Source: Cheilinus undulatus (taxonomy: Eukaryota; Chordata; Actinopteri; Labriformes; Labridae). From it: 64,000 nt of DNA. The position numbers and the translations under genes were made by a program. The DNA is taken from NCBI RefSeq assembly GCF_018320785.1, contig NC_054884.1, positions 22,073,667 through 22,137,666 on the forward strand, given 5' to 3'. Shown piece by piece: positions 1 to 10,458 of the stretch; within the stretch, counting starts at the first letter, position 1, and each line of letters starts with the position of its first letter. Under the pieces are notes generated by a model that worked only from the letters and a program-made list of their open reading frames with translations, was not told the origin of the DNA and did no database searches.

Positions 1-830
1 AACTGTTGATTTAGCTAAATGAGCAAAGGTTAATATCAGACACATGTGAGTAATGAGACGTTTAATTTACTGTCCGTTAGCATTAAGTTAGCGTAAAAAG
101 CTAGCTCAACTGCATTTTGTATTGAACAACACAAATGGCTGTGCGGGTGGCGGTATGATATTCATTCTTTGTACGTGTTTTTTTTCCAACCACAGAAACA
201 TATAAATTTAAGAGTGGTTTAGGTTTTCTACGCTGCCTTCTCGTTCATGACTTGGATAGCATGTTGCTTCATCGTAGTGTCTAAGCTAACCCTTATTGAT
301 AACGGCGCGTTAGAAAAAATAAATAGGTTCAACACAAATATTGACATCCTCCAGTGTACTACTGCATTAGAGTAAAGACAAGGCGATGGATCAATCCCTA
401 CAGCCTTACAGTGATTTGTTGTTGAATATTAAGCCGACTCTGAAGATAGGTTTTGGCTCACATTACTGAATTTTATGTCAGTGAAATTTTTTCCATTTTT
501 GGCTGATATTGTTGATATGCGATTTTTCGTATGTGCTTGCATACTTTTTTTTTAAATATTGTGTAGCGTTGTAGTCAAGTTTAATCTAGCGTACCGTGAA
601 AAAAATGCCTTTCTTTAGTGCTATGTGACTTGTCAGTAACACATTTTTATGTCTAACATTCCTAGGAAACATGGTAGATGCAGTATCTCTCTGGCAGTCC
701 TTTATGGTGAGATATTTATGTTATTTGCTGACTATTATTTAATTGATTTAAACTTCATTAAGCAAGATAGGTATGTAATGTTGATTAAAAAAACTAATCT
801 TGAGTTTATGCTCTTAAAGGGGTACAGAAA
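1..830. other. Upstream flank, no gene recognised
   Basis: AT-rich DNA with no convincing exon or RNA gene. The end nearest 831 is the likely 5' untranslated or promoter region of the plus-strand gene beginning there. No clear TATA box or CpG-rich promoter was found, and the terminal repeats expected for the left end of a transposon are not visible. Confidence 0.4.
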
Positions 831-3800
831 ATGCTAGCAAAGGTTGAATATGGTGGTGTTCAAAAATACATCAAAGTTCCACAAAGTGGTGAAAACTTTG
901 ATTTCCACCTGTTTCTTCAAGAAGGTTGGTATCTATATTATGACCTCAGATGATTAACACTCAAAAGGTCAGCTTACAGTTCTAATTAACATCACTGATC
1001 TGGTTCCGTAATGTGTTTTCTTTTTGATTTCTCCCAGTAACACACAATTTCAGTCTGCAGGCTCAACTTGCAAGTGAAGATGAGCTCAGACTGCATGATG
1101 AATCTGGTACAGAGATTGATGCAGATGTATTTGATGAACTCTTAAAGTCAGGGGTCTGAAACTTTAAGGTTGGATACCCCATTTACCAAGTTACAAGTAA
1201 GGCTTACTGGAAAACATTAGAAAAACTGACACAGCCTTGGTATAACATACATGCATTAGTATGCTTCTTAATATGTAAGCACACACTCTTGTGTTAGTTT
1301 GTCTTTAGGAAGATGGTTTTGAAGATGCTTTTTTCTACTTAACATGCTTTTTTATAATTGAAACTGATGTTTTTTATGTGGTCTTCCAAAGCATTATCAT
1401 CTCAGGGGTTCTAAAGCCCCTTGAGTAGACTTTCATTAGTCATTGTTCATTGTGCTTAAGACTCAAAGAAATGCATGTATTATTTTATCTATTTTCTTAT
1501 GATTTCAATTTTTAGATTTAGAAATTGCTCTGGTTGAGGACCCATCAGAACCATCAATTTCAACTCCAGAGCCTTCAGCGTCACCAGCTTCTTCCCTTTC
1601 ATCTGATTCAACTGTCGTTCTCCCATCCACAAACAACAGGAAGAGGGGCCTGAGAGAGCTGGATCGAGAGGAAGCAAGACAGGTAAGCCTTGAAACTGTT
1701 TACAAATGTGTTTGATTCTTGTTATTTAATCTCCAGTATATTAACTATTATACAACCAAACCAGTGCATGCCCATCTTAACTTAATTTAAAAAAGCTTAC
1801 TTTAAAGGATAAATATTTCAATTACTCAAGGGAGAAGTTAATATTATGGAAAATCTGATGTTTTTTGCAGAAAGTTGATGCTGTTCTGAAGTCCAATCCA
1901 AAGGGTGAAGAAATATTCAAAGAGTATGATAAAACTAAATCACTGTCAGATGCAACACGCAGACAGATGATCAACATCCTCATTGCAGAAATGATGGATT
2001 CATACGGGTAAAATTTCATAAATCAAATAAAAAAAAATGATTACATGGATTGTCCTAAAATCTAACAGAAGTTCTATTTTAAAGGAGAATTCCACCAACA
2101 AGCATGCGGACCAGTTATGCACTAGGAATTGTGACCCTTTTTCCATATCTTCAAGATCCATTCTCAAAAAAAGGATATGTAAGTGTTAGAGTTTCTAAAT
2201 CCAGAGTCATTGGTTAAATGCTTGTTGTTTTGGACCTTATCTGTGCTAAGTGGTAATTTTGATTATGTTTTTGTTGTGTGTGTGTGTGTGTGTCTGTGTA
2301 AACGCTTGCATGAGCAGGAGCATTACTATGATCCTGAGGCACATACAGGTTATCTTGCTTGGAGAATCAAGACAATCCAACGCAACACCTGTGATGGCTT
2401 ATGTGGGCGTTCCAGGCCAAGTTTCCAGGACAGCCCAACAGCACACCGGGAATCTCTGTTAACTGGAGAGCAGCTGGTTGGTGAGGAGTGCAGAGAGGCT
2501 CTCTCAATAATCAGACACTCAACAGATCAATCCGTGGTTAAAGAGAAGATGAGAGCAACCTTCGAGTACAGACAGAAGATGGTCCATGACAAGGATGCAA
2601 CATCTTCAGTGCTGGATGTCTTCCCTCGCTTCCTTGATGTACCTGGATTGGTAAGAACATGTTTGAATTCTTTCATAGAAATTGTAATATTTAGACCTCA
2701 ATCCTTGCAAATGCAAAGCACTCAAACCAGCCTGTAAATGTAACTGTATCTCTGTCAAAAGATTGACCAGGACTTCTTGATGATGTTTGGGGACGAAGTA
2801 TCCGGACAGTTCCTTGCCAAGTGGCCTTCATATTTCAAGCACAAAGTCAACGAAGAATGCCAGGGACTTCCTGTAAATCCTTATGTGGTTGAGCTCCAGG
2901 CAGCTTTTGATCCAGAGGCAGAGAATGACTATGGAAAATGTGTTTTACTGTATGCAAAATGGACTAAGTTGCATTTTTTTTATCAAAGGGAACACTGCAT
3001 GTATATTGACTTTACTTTAGTAACATTTGTGTCTCTTAGTTGTATGTTGTATAAAGAAAAACACTAAGTTTCTACATTTTGGAGAAATAAAAAAAAGGTT
3101 TCATACATTTTGGAAGTGAATATATCAGGCTGCATTGTTCTTCTTTTCACATTAGTTGGTTTGTACTTTCTTTGTTTCAAATGACAGTAACTTCTTCCTT
3201 ATGATCCTCTTTGCAAAAACTGCTCTCAGATTCGACATTAAAAAGTTTTTAAGGATGAAATATCATAGTAAGGGAATGGACATTATATGATTGCATTGGT
3301 CTTCTTCCTATGGTGTGTCACTCTTAAAATCTTTTTAATTCTTTACCAAAGTGCAATTTTAGCAAAAAGAACATTGAGGAAGAATTTTTTTATAATGTTA
3401 ACTGAGATGAGTTTATTCAAAAAGATATTGGAAAAAGAACAATGCAGCCTACCAGTAAATATGCTTTTCAAATAGTGGAAATGTGGAATCCTGGAGTGTT
3501 TTCTTTTAACAACATACATTTAGAAAAACTCCATACAGCCAGCATGCCTTAATGCCTTAAGACTGACATGCAACAATAAACTAAAACCAAATTACCTGGC
3601 TTACAATAAATGCATTATAATCAAAATCAATAAATAAGTTGAATTTAATACCGTTTTCATTTACTGAACTTAACTTTTTAAGTTAAATCTCAGTTGAAGT
3701 ACACAAAGATTACTTTTCCTTAACATTTTTTTCTGTCTCCTCTCTTCTGCACTCTTCTTTGTCTTAAAGGCTGGGATAGTGATATCTCGGCTATCCTGCT

Positions 3801-3926
3801 GTTATTGCATCTCCTGCCCCCTACATCAAGAGGCCGCAAAAAAACAGCCAAGATCAGCTCAGCACAGGCTGCCAACCATCTTGTGAGATTTGTTAAAGTA
3901 GGTGCCAAAAGTGTTTCATGCCACCA

Positions 3927-3976
<50 letters not shown>

Positions 3977-4398
3977 TTTTGTAGTTGGTGTTTGTTGTGG
4001 TTTGATGATGCACTTAAATGATTGTATGGTATGCAATGCTCATTCTGTTTCTATGAATCTGTTTCTACAAACTACAGGAAGGAGCCAGCCTCACTACATT
4101 TCTGGACAAAGTTGACGCAAGACAACCCTTTCTTCTCTGCATTGGTGAGCAAAAGAAGAAAATCCAAAGATTCTTCATTGTTGTGGACAAGAAAGTAATT
4201 CCATGCGATGCTCAGACATCAGTTGCAGCTTTTGATGTGTTATTCAAAGCTCACTATGTCTTCAGCCTCTCTTATGATGAAGCTCTTTCCAGTTTCTACA
4301 CATTCATTCAAACCACGGTTTATCATATTGATGTTGGAAAGGCAAAAGAGAGCCCAAGAGTCAAGGAATTAAGGATGCGACTACTGCGAGATGGTTGA
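831..4398 (+). CDS. SAMD3-like family gene, nine exons, with one in-frame stop
   Basis: Nine exons fit by phase: 831-924, 1038-1196, 1516-1682, 1871-2007, 2085-2178, 2318-2650, 2762-2939, 3770-3897 and 4078-4398 (TGA). Introns are GT-AG. The 2939 donor is weak and was chosen because it restores phase. Exons 1-2 encode a PB1/ubiquitin-like segment ending in HDESGTEIDADVFDELL. Exon 3 is Ser/Pro-rich and ends in a basic RGLREL stretch. The C-terminal half contains WDSDISAILLLLHLLPP and ends ESPRVKELRMRLL. From memory this matches the large teleost family auto-annotated as SAM domain-containing protein 3-like, whose function is not established; no SAM domain could be confirmed. Anomaly: TGA at 1157-1159 lies in frame in exon 2, while the phase at the 1197 donor fits exon 3 only if that TGA is read through. 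This could be a young pseudogene, an alternative 5' exon, or a sequencing error. A transposase frame follows about 280 bases downstream on the same strand. Confidence 0.62.
3929..3980. repeat. (TA)n followed by poly-T
   Basis: A TA dinucleotide tract runs directly into about 22 T residues inside the last intron of the plus-strand gene. It is simple sequence with no other signal. Confidence 0.95.
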
Positions 4399-4650
4399 AA
4401 TGCCCCAGATTACAATGGTCAGAAACAGTTAAACTGTCCAAGCATGTTCAAAATATCTTATTTTATTCGTTTTGTTACAATGCCTGTTAAAATCTCAAGA
4501 GTACTAATGTCAATAGAGAAGTTAAACTATAAAACTGTCAGGTTCACATTTATATTGCAAGGCATAACAAAAAATGTTAGGCTGTTGTTGTGGACAGCTT
4601 GAATACAGCCTGATTACAAAGGTTTTAAAGAAACTGTTAAACCATGTTCA

Positions 4651-4713
4651 TGTTTTGTTTGTAAAAAGCACCACAAAAATTGTTCAGGTCTTCTTCAACA
4701 TTTAAAATTCCAC
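4651..4713 (+). other. C2H2 zinc-finger remnant, out of frame with the transposase ORF
   Basis: One reading frame shows C-x2-C-x12-H-x3-H (CFVC ... HLKFH), a textbook C2H2 spacing. Its frame is shifted by one base from the long transposase frame that overlaps it from 4,680. Transposases of this type commonly start with BED or C2H2 fingers, so this looks like the original N-terminus, cut off from the catalytic part by an indel or small deletion. Confidence 0.6.
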
Positions 4714-6998
4714 CATGGATTATATATGGATTATATTACACAGGGATACAGGCTGTTCCCAGCCAAGAAGTTAACACAGAAAGACTTTCCGAGGTGGAAC
4801 TTTTAAGTGATCAGCCTTCAACGTCAGCCCCAACTTCTATATCTATGGTGCAGATTCCCCCTGCGTCCACACAAAATTCAATTAATAAAATGTGTGGATC
4901 TATTATTGCACACCTGCAAGCTTCTGGTATCTCTCAAAGCACTGTTCAAACAATAGTTTGTTCAATGGAGGAAGTTGTAAATGATGTTCAAAGTCAAGCA
5001 CGAGAAGCAGTTCTCCAAGCATTTTCATCTGAAACCAATGATTCAGATATTCATAAGAAAATAGAGCACAATTTAGACCAATTAGATAATCCCTTTTCAA
5101 TATTCAACACAGAGAAAAAGAGGCAAAATTACTATGATGAAAAATGGGAAATAGTTGAACCTAAAGAATATGTCCTTGGTGTTAGACTGGATACACGGAG
5201 AGATAGAACTACAGGTGTCTATAGTCAGATTCCTGTAACAGACAAGTACATGTATGTACCCATATTAGGTACACTGAAATCCATTTTCAAAAACAATGAA
5301 ATAAGAGAGAGCTTTTTGCAAGAAAAACTGAGTAAAAAGGGGACATACAAAGATATTAATGATGGATTATATTTCCAAAACCATCCTCTGTTCTCACAAA
5401 AAAATCATGCTCTACAGATTTTGCTTTATTACGATGACTTTGAAACTGCCAACCCGTTAGGTTCTAAGAAAGGGGTCCACAAACTTGGGTGTGTTTATTT
5501 TACTGTAAAAAACCTCCCCCCAAAGTTGAACTCTGTTCTAATGAATGTACATCTTGCAGCTCTTTTCTACACTGAAGATTTAAAAAAATATGGTTTTGGT
5601 GAAATATTAAAGCCTCTAATTGACGAGTTAAAAATTTTAGAAACAAAAGGGATCCAACTTCCATTTTTCAAGGAACCATTGTTTGGCTCTGTAATACAAG
5701 TCACAGGAGACAATCTTGCTTTAAATAGCTTACTAGGCTTTGTCGAATCTTTCAGTGCAACACACTGGTGTAGGTTTTGCCTGATAAATAAGGATGAAAT
5801 TCAATCTGTATTCACTGAGAACGATCCTGCACTAATTCTGCGCTCCAGAGAACTTCATGTTGAACATTGTAATGCACTAAGTGAAGATCCTGCTCTTCCT
5901 GCAATTTTTGGTGTTAAAAAACCTTGCATGCTTAATTCATTAGAATTTTTCCATTGCACTGATAATTTTTCAGTTGATATTATGCACGATCTGTTAGAGG
6001 GTGTCGTACAGTATGAGCTGAAGTTGTTTTTTCTGTACCTGATAAAAAATGGCTACATCTCTATGAACACGCTGTCAGACAGGATACATGGTTTTAATTA
6101 TGGTTACCTGGAACGCAAAAATAGACCAAGCATTTTAAAAATGGATGATAACAGCAAACACTTAGGTTTTAATGCCATTCAGTCACTGTGTGTGCTCCGC
6201 AATACCCCCCTTATCTTTGGTGATGTGGTTGAAAGGGACAATAATCACTGGAGGTTGGTGCTCCTTTTGTTACAAATTGTTAACATAGTGTTCTCCCCCA
6301 TCCTTACTGATGGTATGATATGTTACCTAAAACATTTGATCTGTGACCACCATACCATGTTCAAAACTTTGTACCCTGATAAGAAATTAATACCCAAGCA
6401 CCACTTAATGATTCACTATCCTAGATGTATTAAAAAAATTGGCCCTCTTATTCATATGTGGTGTATGCGTTTTGAAGCTAAACATTATTTTTTTAAAAAG
6501 TCTGTAAAAAATTTTAAAAACCTTACTAAATCTCTGGTTAAACAACACCAAATGGCATTTTGCTTTGAAAATTATTATTTTAAAAGATTTGAGGTTGGTC
6601 CTGTAAAAATCCAAACCATCAATGACTTGGAAGGTGGAGAATTACTTTGTCAGATGCTGCATTTGGATGCATCTACAGATGTTTCAACCGCAAGATGGTT
6701 CAGAAATTTTGGAACAGAGTATCAGATTGATCTATTCTTATGCACTGAAACATACCATGACTTACCTGTTTTTAAGAAAATCTGTAACATCATAATACAT
6801 GAACAGCGTGCTTTCATTTTAGGATGTAGGGTTGATACACTTTATTTTGATGAACATTTTCATGCATACTGTATAGAGGAGCAAACTGAGATGACTGTGA
6901 TATGCATTGACAAGCTGACTTATTTTAAACCATTTGATAAACAGTATTCTAATGAAAATAAAGGGGCATACATTGTTCCATACTGTTACATGTTTTAG
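4680..6998 (+). CDS. Transposase-like protein, CACTA/Tnp2-KDZ type, about 772 codons
   Basis: A single open frame with no introns; stop TAG at 6,996-6,998 and AATAAA at 7,034-7,039. The frame opens with TTG, so the true start is unknown and the N-terminus is probably incomplete. Motifs in order: GDNLALNSLLGF with Asp about residue 344; WCRFC, a Cys pair about 363-367; VDIMHDLLEGV with Asp about 433; PKHHLMIHYP about residue 575; and MRFEAKHYFF with Glu about 599. The DxMH, HHLM and RFExKH signatures resemble DDE transposases of the CMC (CACTA/EnSpm-Mirage-Chapaev) and KDZ/Plavaka groups, making Asp344, Asp433 and Glu599 the candidate triad. The expected role is cut-and-paste transposition, with binding to subterminal repeats such as those at 7,110-7,390. 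Long intact coding suggests recent activity or domestication. Exact superfamily assignment is uncertain. Confidence 0.75.
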   Translation: MFRSSSTFKIPPWIIYGLYYTGIQAVPSQEVNTERLSEVELLSDQPSTSAPTSISMVQIPPASTQNSINKMCGSIIAHLQASGISQSTVQTIVCSMEEVVNDVQSQAREAVLQAFSSETNDSDIHKKIEHNLDQLDNPFSIFNTEKKRQNYYDEKWEIVEPKEYVLGVRLDTRRDRTTGVYSQIPVTDKYMYVPILGTLKSIFKNNEIRESFLQEKLSKKGTYKDINDGLYFQNHPLFSQKNHALQILLYYDDFETANPLGSKKGVHKLGCVYFTVKNLPPKLNSVLMNVHLAALFYTEDLKKYGFGEILKPLIDELKILETKGIQLPFFKEPLFGSVIQVTGDNLALNSLLGFVESFSATHWCRFCLINKDEIQSVFTENDPALILRSRELHVEHCNALSEDPALPAIFGVKKPCMLNSLEFFHCTDNFSVDIMHDLLEGVVQYELKLFFLYLIKNGYISMNTLSDRIHGFNYGYLERKNRPSILKMDDNSKHLGFNAIQSLCVLRNTPLIFGDVVERDNNHWRLVLLLLQIVNIVFSPILTDGMICYLKHLICDHHTMFKTLYPDKKLIPKHHLMIHYPRCIKKIGPLIHMWCMRFEAKHYFFKKSVKNFKNLTKSLVKQHQMAFCFENYYFKRFEVGPVKIQTINDLEGGELLCQMLHLDASTDVSTARWFRNFGTEYQIDLFLCTETYHDLPVFKKICNIIIHEQRAFILGCRVDTLYFDEHFHAYCIEEQTEMTVICIDKLTYFKPFDKQYSNENKGAYIVPYCYMF

Positions 6999-7109
6999 AA
7001 TGTTTTTAAATTATTATGTGGTGCATGTTTTAAAATAAATGAGTTATAACTAAAAAATGGCATCTTTATTTTAGCAGTATTTCCATGTATTTTTCAGTAA
7101 TTAATTCCA

Positions 7110-7390
7110 TTACACTCAGTGTTAATATAGGATTAACACTCTCATAGTTAAAAATTATACTCTGAGAGAGTAAATTTCTAACACTGCATGTAAGTGTTAA
7201 ATTATAGTAACACTAGTTAGTGTTAAGGAGTGTCAAATTTTAACTCCAAAAAGAGTCAATAATAACACTTGACTAGTGTTAAGGTACCAACACTCCAAAA
7301 AGAGTCAAATTAACACTCTGTGGTGTGGACCCTTATATACACCCTCAAAGTGTTAATTTTAACTCTGACAGTGTTAATTTGAGTATGCAG
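7110..7390. repeat. Cluster of AGTGTTAA / TTAACACT subterminal-type repeats
   Basis: About a dozen copies of TGTTA or its complement TAACA, most within AGTGTTAA or TTAACACT, occur in both orientations in about 280 bases. An AAAAAGAGTCAA motif also appears twice, near 7,241 and 7,295. Such dense mixed-orientation short repeats are typical of the subterminal regions bound by CACTA-like transposases. They lie just downstream of the transposase frame, so this may be the element's right end. A matching left cluster was not found in this window. Confidence 0.6.
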
Positions 7391-7429
7391 ATTTTGCTTT
7401 GTAGTTTTGCTAATACTCAACAATTAAGA

Positions 7430-8127
7430 ACATGTTTTTTTTATTGTTTCTCCATTGTTTTTCAATGGCTCCTCACTGACCTCCTTTATGACTCCAAGTT
7501 GATCATAACTTTTTGGGGTCTGTATCCTGAAAACTTGTCCTTCTAACAAGTGTGGGAAAGGGCAACTGGAAGTGTTACAGTCATACTTTTAAAGGAGCCT
7601 TTTGTTGCTGGATGTTGATTTGCTGGGCAATCTTTGGGGAAGGCTCTAACAGTTTGTTAATCACAGGAGTGGCTGTGCGTGTCTTGCGTGACATCAGGCA
7701 TTCAGCCGAGGAACCAAGTGTGGGGTCTTGAGAGATGTTCAGGAAATTTAGGAACACATCAGAACCATCTCTGTGAGATGGTCCATCAGTTACTTAGCAC
7801 TGCGTACAGCTCTTTCTGTGAGTCTGTTGGACTGAGGGTACTTAGGGCTGCTGGTGAGGTGTAAAAATCCCACTGTTTTGTGCAATTTTTTAAATGCTGA
7901 CTGGTATACTGTCTAGCGATGTCAGAGAGCAGGGTGTGAGGCATGCCATGCACTGAGAAGTGTCTCTTTAATATTTTGATCACAGCTGATGACGTCAGGT
8001 CAGGGAGAAAGTAAATTTCAAACAAACCAGAAAAAGAATCAGCCAGCACTTGGTAATGTTTTCTAACCTGGCACGCGAGATGGATTTGTTTCACACATCT
8101 ATCTGGTAAACCACTCATAGACAGCAT
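7430..8127 (-). mobile_element. Ty3/gypsy-like integrase fragment
   Basis: Read on the minus strand from 8,127, the frame gives ADSFSGLFEIYFLPDLTSSA, then HFSVHGMPHTLLSDIARQYT, typical of an LTR-retrotransposon integrase core. The expected Asp-Asn in TDNARQ is SDIARQ here. After frame changes, recognisable sequence continues to about 7,430 (GQVFRIQTPKSYDQLG), matching the region after the core. It is broken by stops and frameshifts and no LTR is visible, so it is a dead fragment. Confidence 0.75.
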
Positions 8128-8159
8128 TTGGGAAAAGGCAGAACCTTTGAAAAAATCAT

Positions 8160-8490
8160 TGGAGGGTGATTGAATAAATGTTCTGTCACTTCTTTACAAG
8201 CCAATCAGAGCAAAAAAACATGTGACGTGCCGCTACCGAAGGAGTAAACTCCATAGTGAACTTCATAACGCGAACCATGGCGACTGTAGACATGTCAGTG
8301 CACGACTTTTGTCGTTTTTGAAAAGAAAACAACTCAATCCTGTTGTCTGTTCTTTTAACGAAAAAATGTCATCCGCTCTGATAAACCTGAGGCTTTAGCA
8401 GCATCCACACTAATGTCTTCCACCATAATTGCACCGGCCTCTTGCTGCTGCTTGGATACATCACAACTTTGACCTTTAATTCCAACTCTG
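8160..8490. repeat. Dispersed repeat (copies also at 17,165-17,350 and 19,375-19,470)
   Basis: Contains GGAGGGTGATTG...GTTCTGTC, then ACGACTTTTGTCGTTTTTGA and CATAATTGCACCGGCCTCTT. The first part recurs near 19,385 and the second near 17,165-17,345. No coding capacity. It is probably a non-autonomous DNA transposon; the family was not identified. Confidence 0.6.
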
Positions 8491-8624
8491 AATTTGTACC
8501 AATTTCATAGAATGGCCCATAAAGCCATGCTGTCCTGATAGAGGCAACGACAGATTGGCAACATGCAGATTCTGTTGTTTCAGCAACAAAATTTATCACT
8601 CCTCAGCACAATTACGAAAGAGGA

Positions 8625-8890
8625 TTAGGGCCTTTCTGCATGACAGTCCAGTCTCTCCTCTAATCTGTTTGTTTTTTGTTTGTTTGTTTTTGTTTGTTTG
8701 TTTTTGTTTTTTCTCCGAAAGAAATAGCCACTACAGTTGATATCAGAAGCATGTCTGCAACAGCATACCTTCCAATCAGTCTGTTTAGTGCTTCATTGGA
8801 CTTGGTTGTTTGGATGGAGTGGCTCCTCCTTGGTATGCTAAACTAATAAGAGCTCTACCTGGGTTCTCATTCAACACTTGTTTCGTTCTG
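8625..8890. repeat. Dispersed repeat shared with 61,930-62,190, holding a (TTTG)n tract
   Basis: The stretch from CCTTTCTGCATG through GGAGTGGCTCCTCCTTGG to ACCTGGGTT is recognisably repeated in the 5' flank of the third HABP2-like gene. A TTTG microsatellite at about 8,664-8,712 has expanded only in this copy. Confidence 0.6.
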
Positions 8891-8899
8891 TCACGATGG

Positions 8900-9600
8900 G
8901 GCATGCTCCACACGCTGTCCCCCAGAAGCAATATGGCATTCACCAGCCTTTATTTGCAACCTCTCAGATAGCCGGCTAACAGGCTAGCTCAACTGTTCAC
9001 AAAGCAAGCTAACTTCTTGGTCGCTGAACACTTCCCTAAAGCTACATAACCAGCTGGGTTTAGTCGATGGGCCACGCAGCAGCTACCACAACTAGCCAGC
9101 AAACTAGCTGCTATAGTTAGCCACAAAGCTAACTGCTCTTAGATGGAAATTATAGCCTTCTCTTGCCATGGATTAGGGCAAGCTACCAGCCAGGCTTTGT
9201 GTGTTAGGCAACAAGATAGCTGGAGTGAAGCGGATACCCATTCAGCATGCAGTTTGTGCCTCAAGCTGCAACCCAGGACATGCTAGTACCCCAGGCTACT
9301 TGTGAGCACTATGCAAGTGTTTCTGCAAAAACTCACCAACGCAGACTAGCACCACAGGCTACTTTGTCAACTGAGAATCCTTTGCTGGTGGTAACCACGA
9401 CCCTGCAACAGGGGCTTCCAGAGAGCTCAGGGGGGAAATACCATCCCTACCATTAGCTGAGGCGAGTATCTCAATGTCATAGCCCCACTAACTGACCCAG
9501 ACGTTCTTGAAGCAGGCCCATGAGAGGAGCAGGCATGCGTTGTAGTGACATAGTCTGCTTCAGGAGAAGGCTCCCTCAGTCTCGGTTCTGATAAAAAAAA
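8900..9600. other. Intergenic stretch, no gene recognised
   Basis: Moderately GC-rich, with several GCTAGC/AGCTAAC-like motifs around 8,960-9,140. Short reading frames here match nothing I recognise. It may be another repeat, but no second copy was seen in this window. Confidence 0.35.
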
Positions 9601-9609
9601 AATCCCCTG

Positions 9610-9795
9610 CTCCTGTGGTAAGAGGTAGATGCATCCTTGGGCAAGAAACTCAACTCAATTCGGTCCCACTGCTGCTTCAGTGGTGTGTAAATGGGTATGG
9701 AAGCGTACGAATGAGATTAGCTCATACTGATGGCCACTTGTACTGTACTGTAAAGCGCTCTGAGTAGCCAGATGACTAGAAGTCTTACAAATGCC
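9610..9795 (+). repeat. Common teleost dispersed repeat with AAAGCGCTCTGAGTAG tail
   Basis: Contains CCTTGGGCAAGAAACTCAAC, a GTGTGTAAATGGG stretch, GAATGAGATTAGCTCAT, and near its end TGTAAAGCGCTCTGAGTAG. This order is familiar from a very common fish retroelement-derived repeat. The copy is diverged and ends near 9,795. Confidence 0.6.
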
Positions 9796-10458
9796 TCAAT
9801 TGTGGCTGCTGAGGTAGTTTTGATCATTGAATGGTTTACATGGCCATCATCCTGAGAACCAGAGCTTTCAGGTGATGTATAACACGTTATATTTTGTAAA
9901 TAACTGAATAGTTTCAGGAAAATCTGCTGGCCCCCAATGTTTTATAGCATCAAAAGGATTGTCAATGTGAGTGCTGAGAAGAAAGAAATTCAGAGCAAAA
10001 CTTTATTAGCAGGCTTAAATATAAGGTATATTTGATTACATGTCAAAACACTGAAAAATAAATTCAAGCTGTTTCACTTTTAAAGGAAAAGAATATCTAA
10101 TGGGAAGTTTGCAGTTTGCTTATGTATAATATATTAAATGTGTAAAGGAGGAGATTGCCATATGGATGTCAGTTGTTGATTATATGCAAGTAAATCATTG
10201 TTTTAGTAAAGCAAAACATGGTTTTCCAATGATGTCTGCTGAAATAGTGCACTTTGAGCGAGGCTCGGTGAGTAAGAAATAAAGGCCTAAAGGAACTATG
10301 TGTGCCCTTTGTTTTGTCTGGCAGGTTCGGGTCTGAGAGTTTACATCAGATCTCATTTAACTCAAAGCTGGGCTGGGAGTAAACGCTTGTTTTTATTGCT
10401 GTTGAAATAAGAGCTTTTTCAAGGCAGTCAAAGCTGAAGTTGTTTCTTATTTTTCTGT

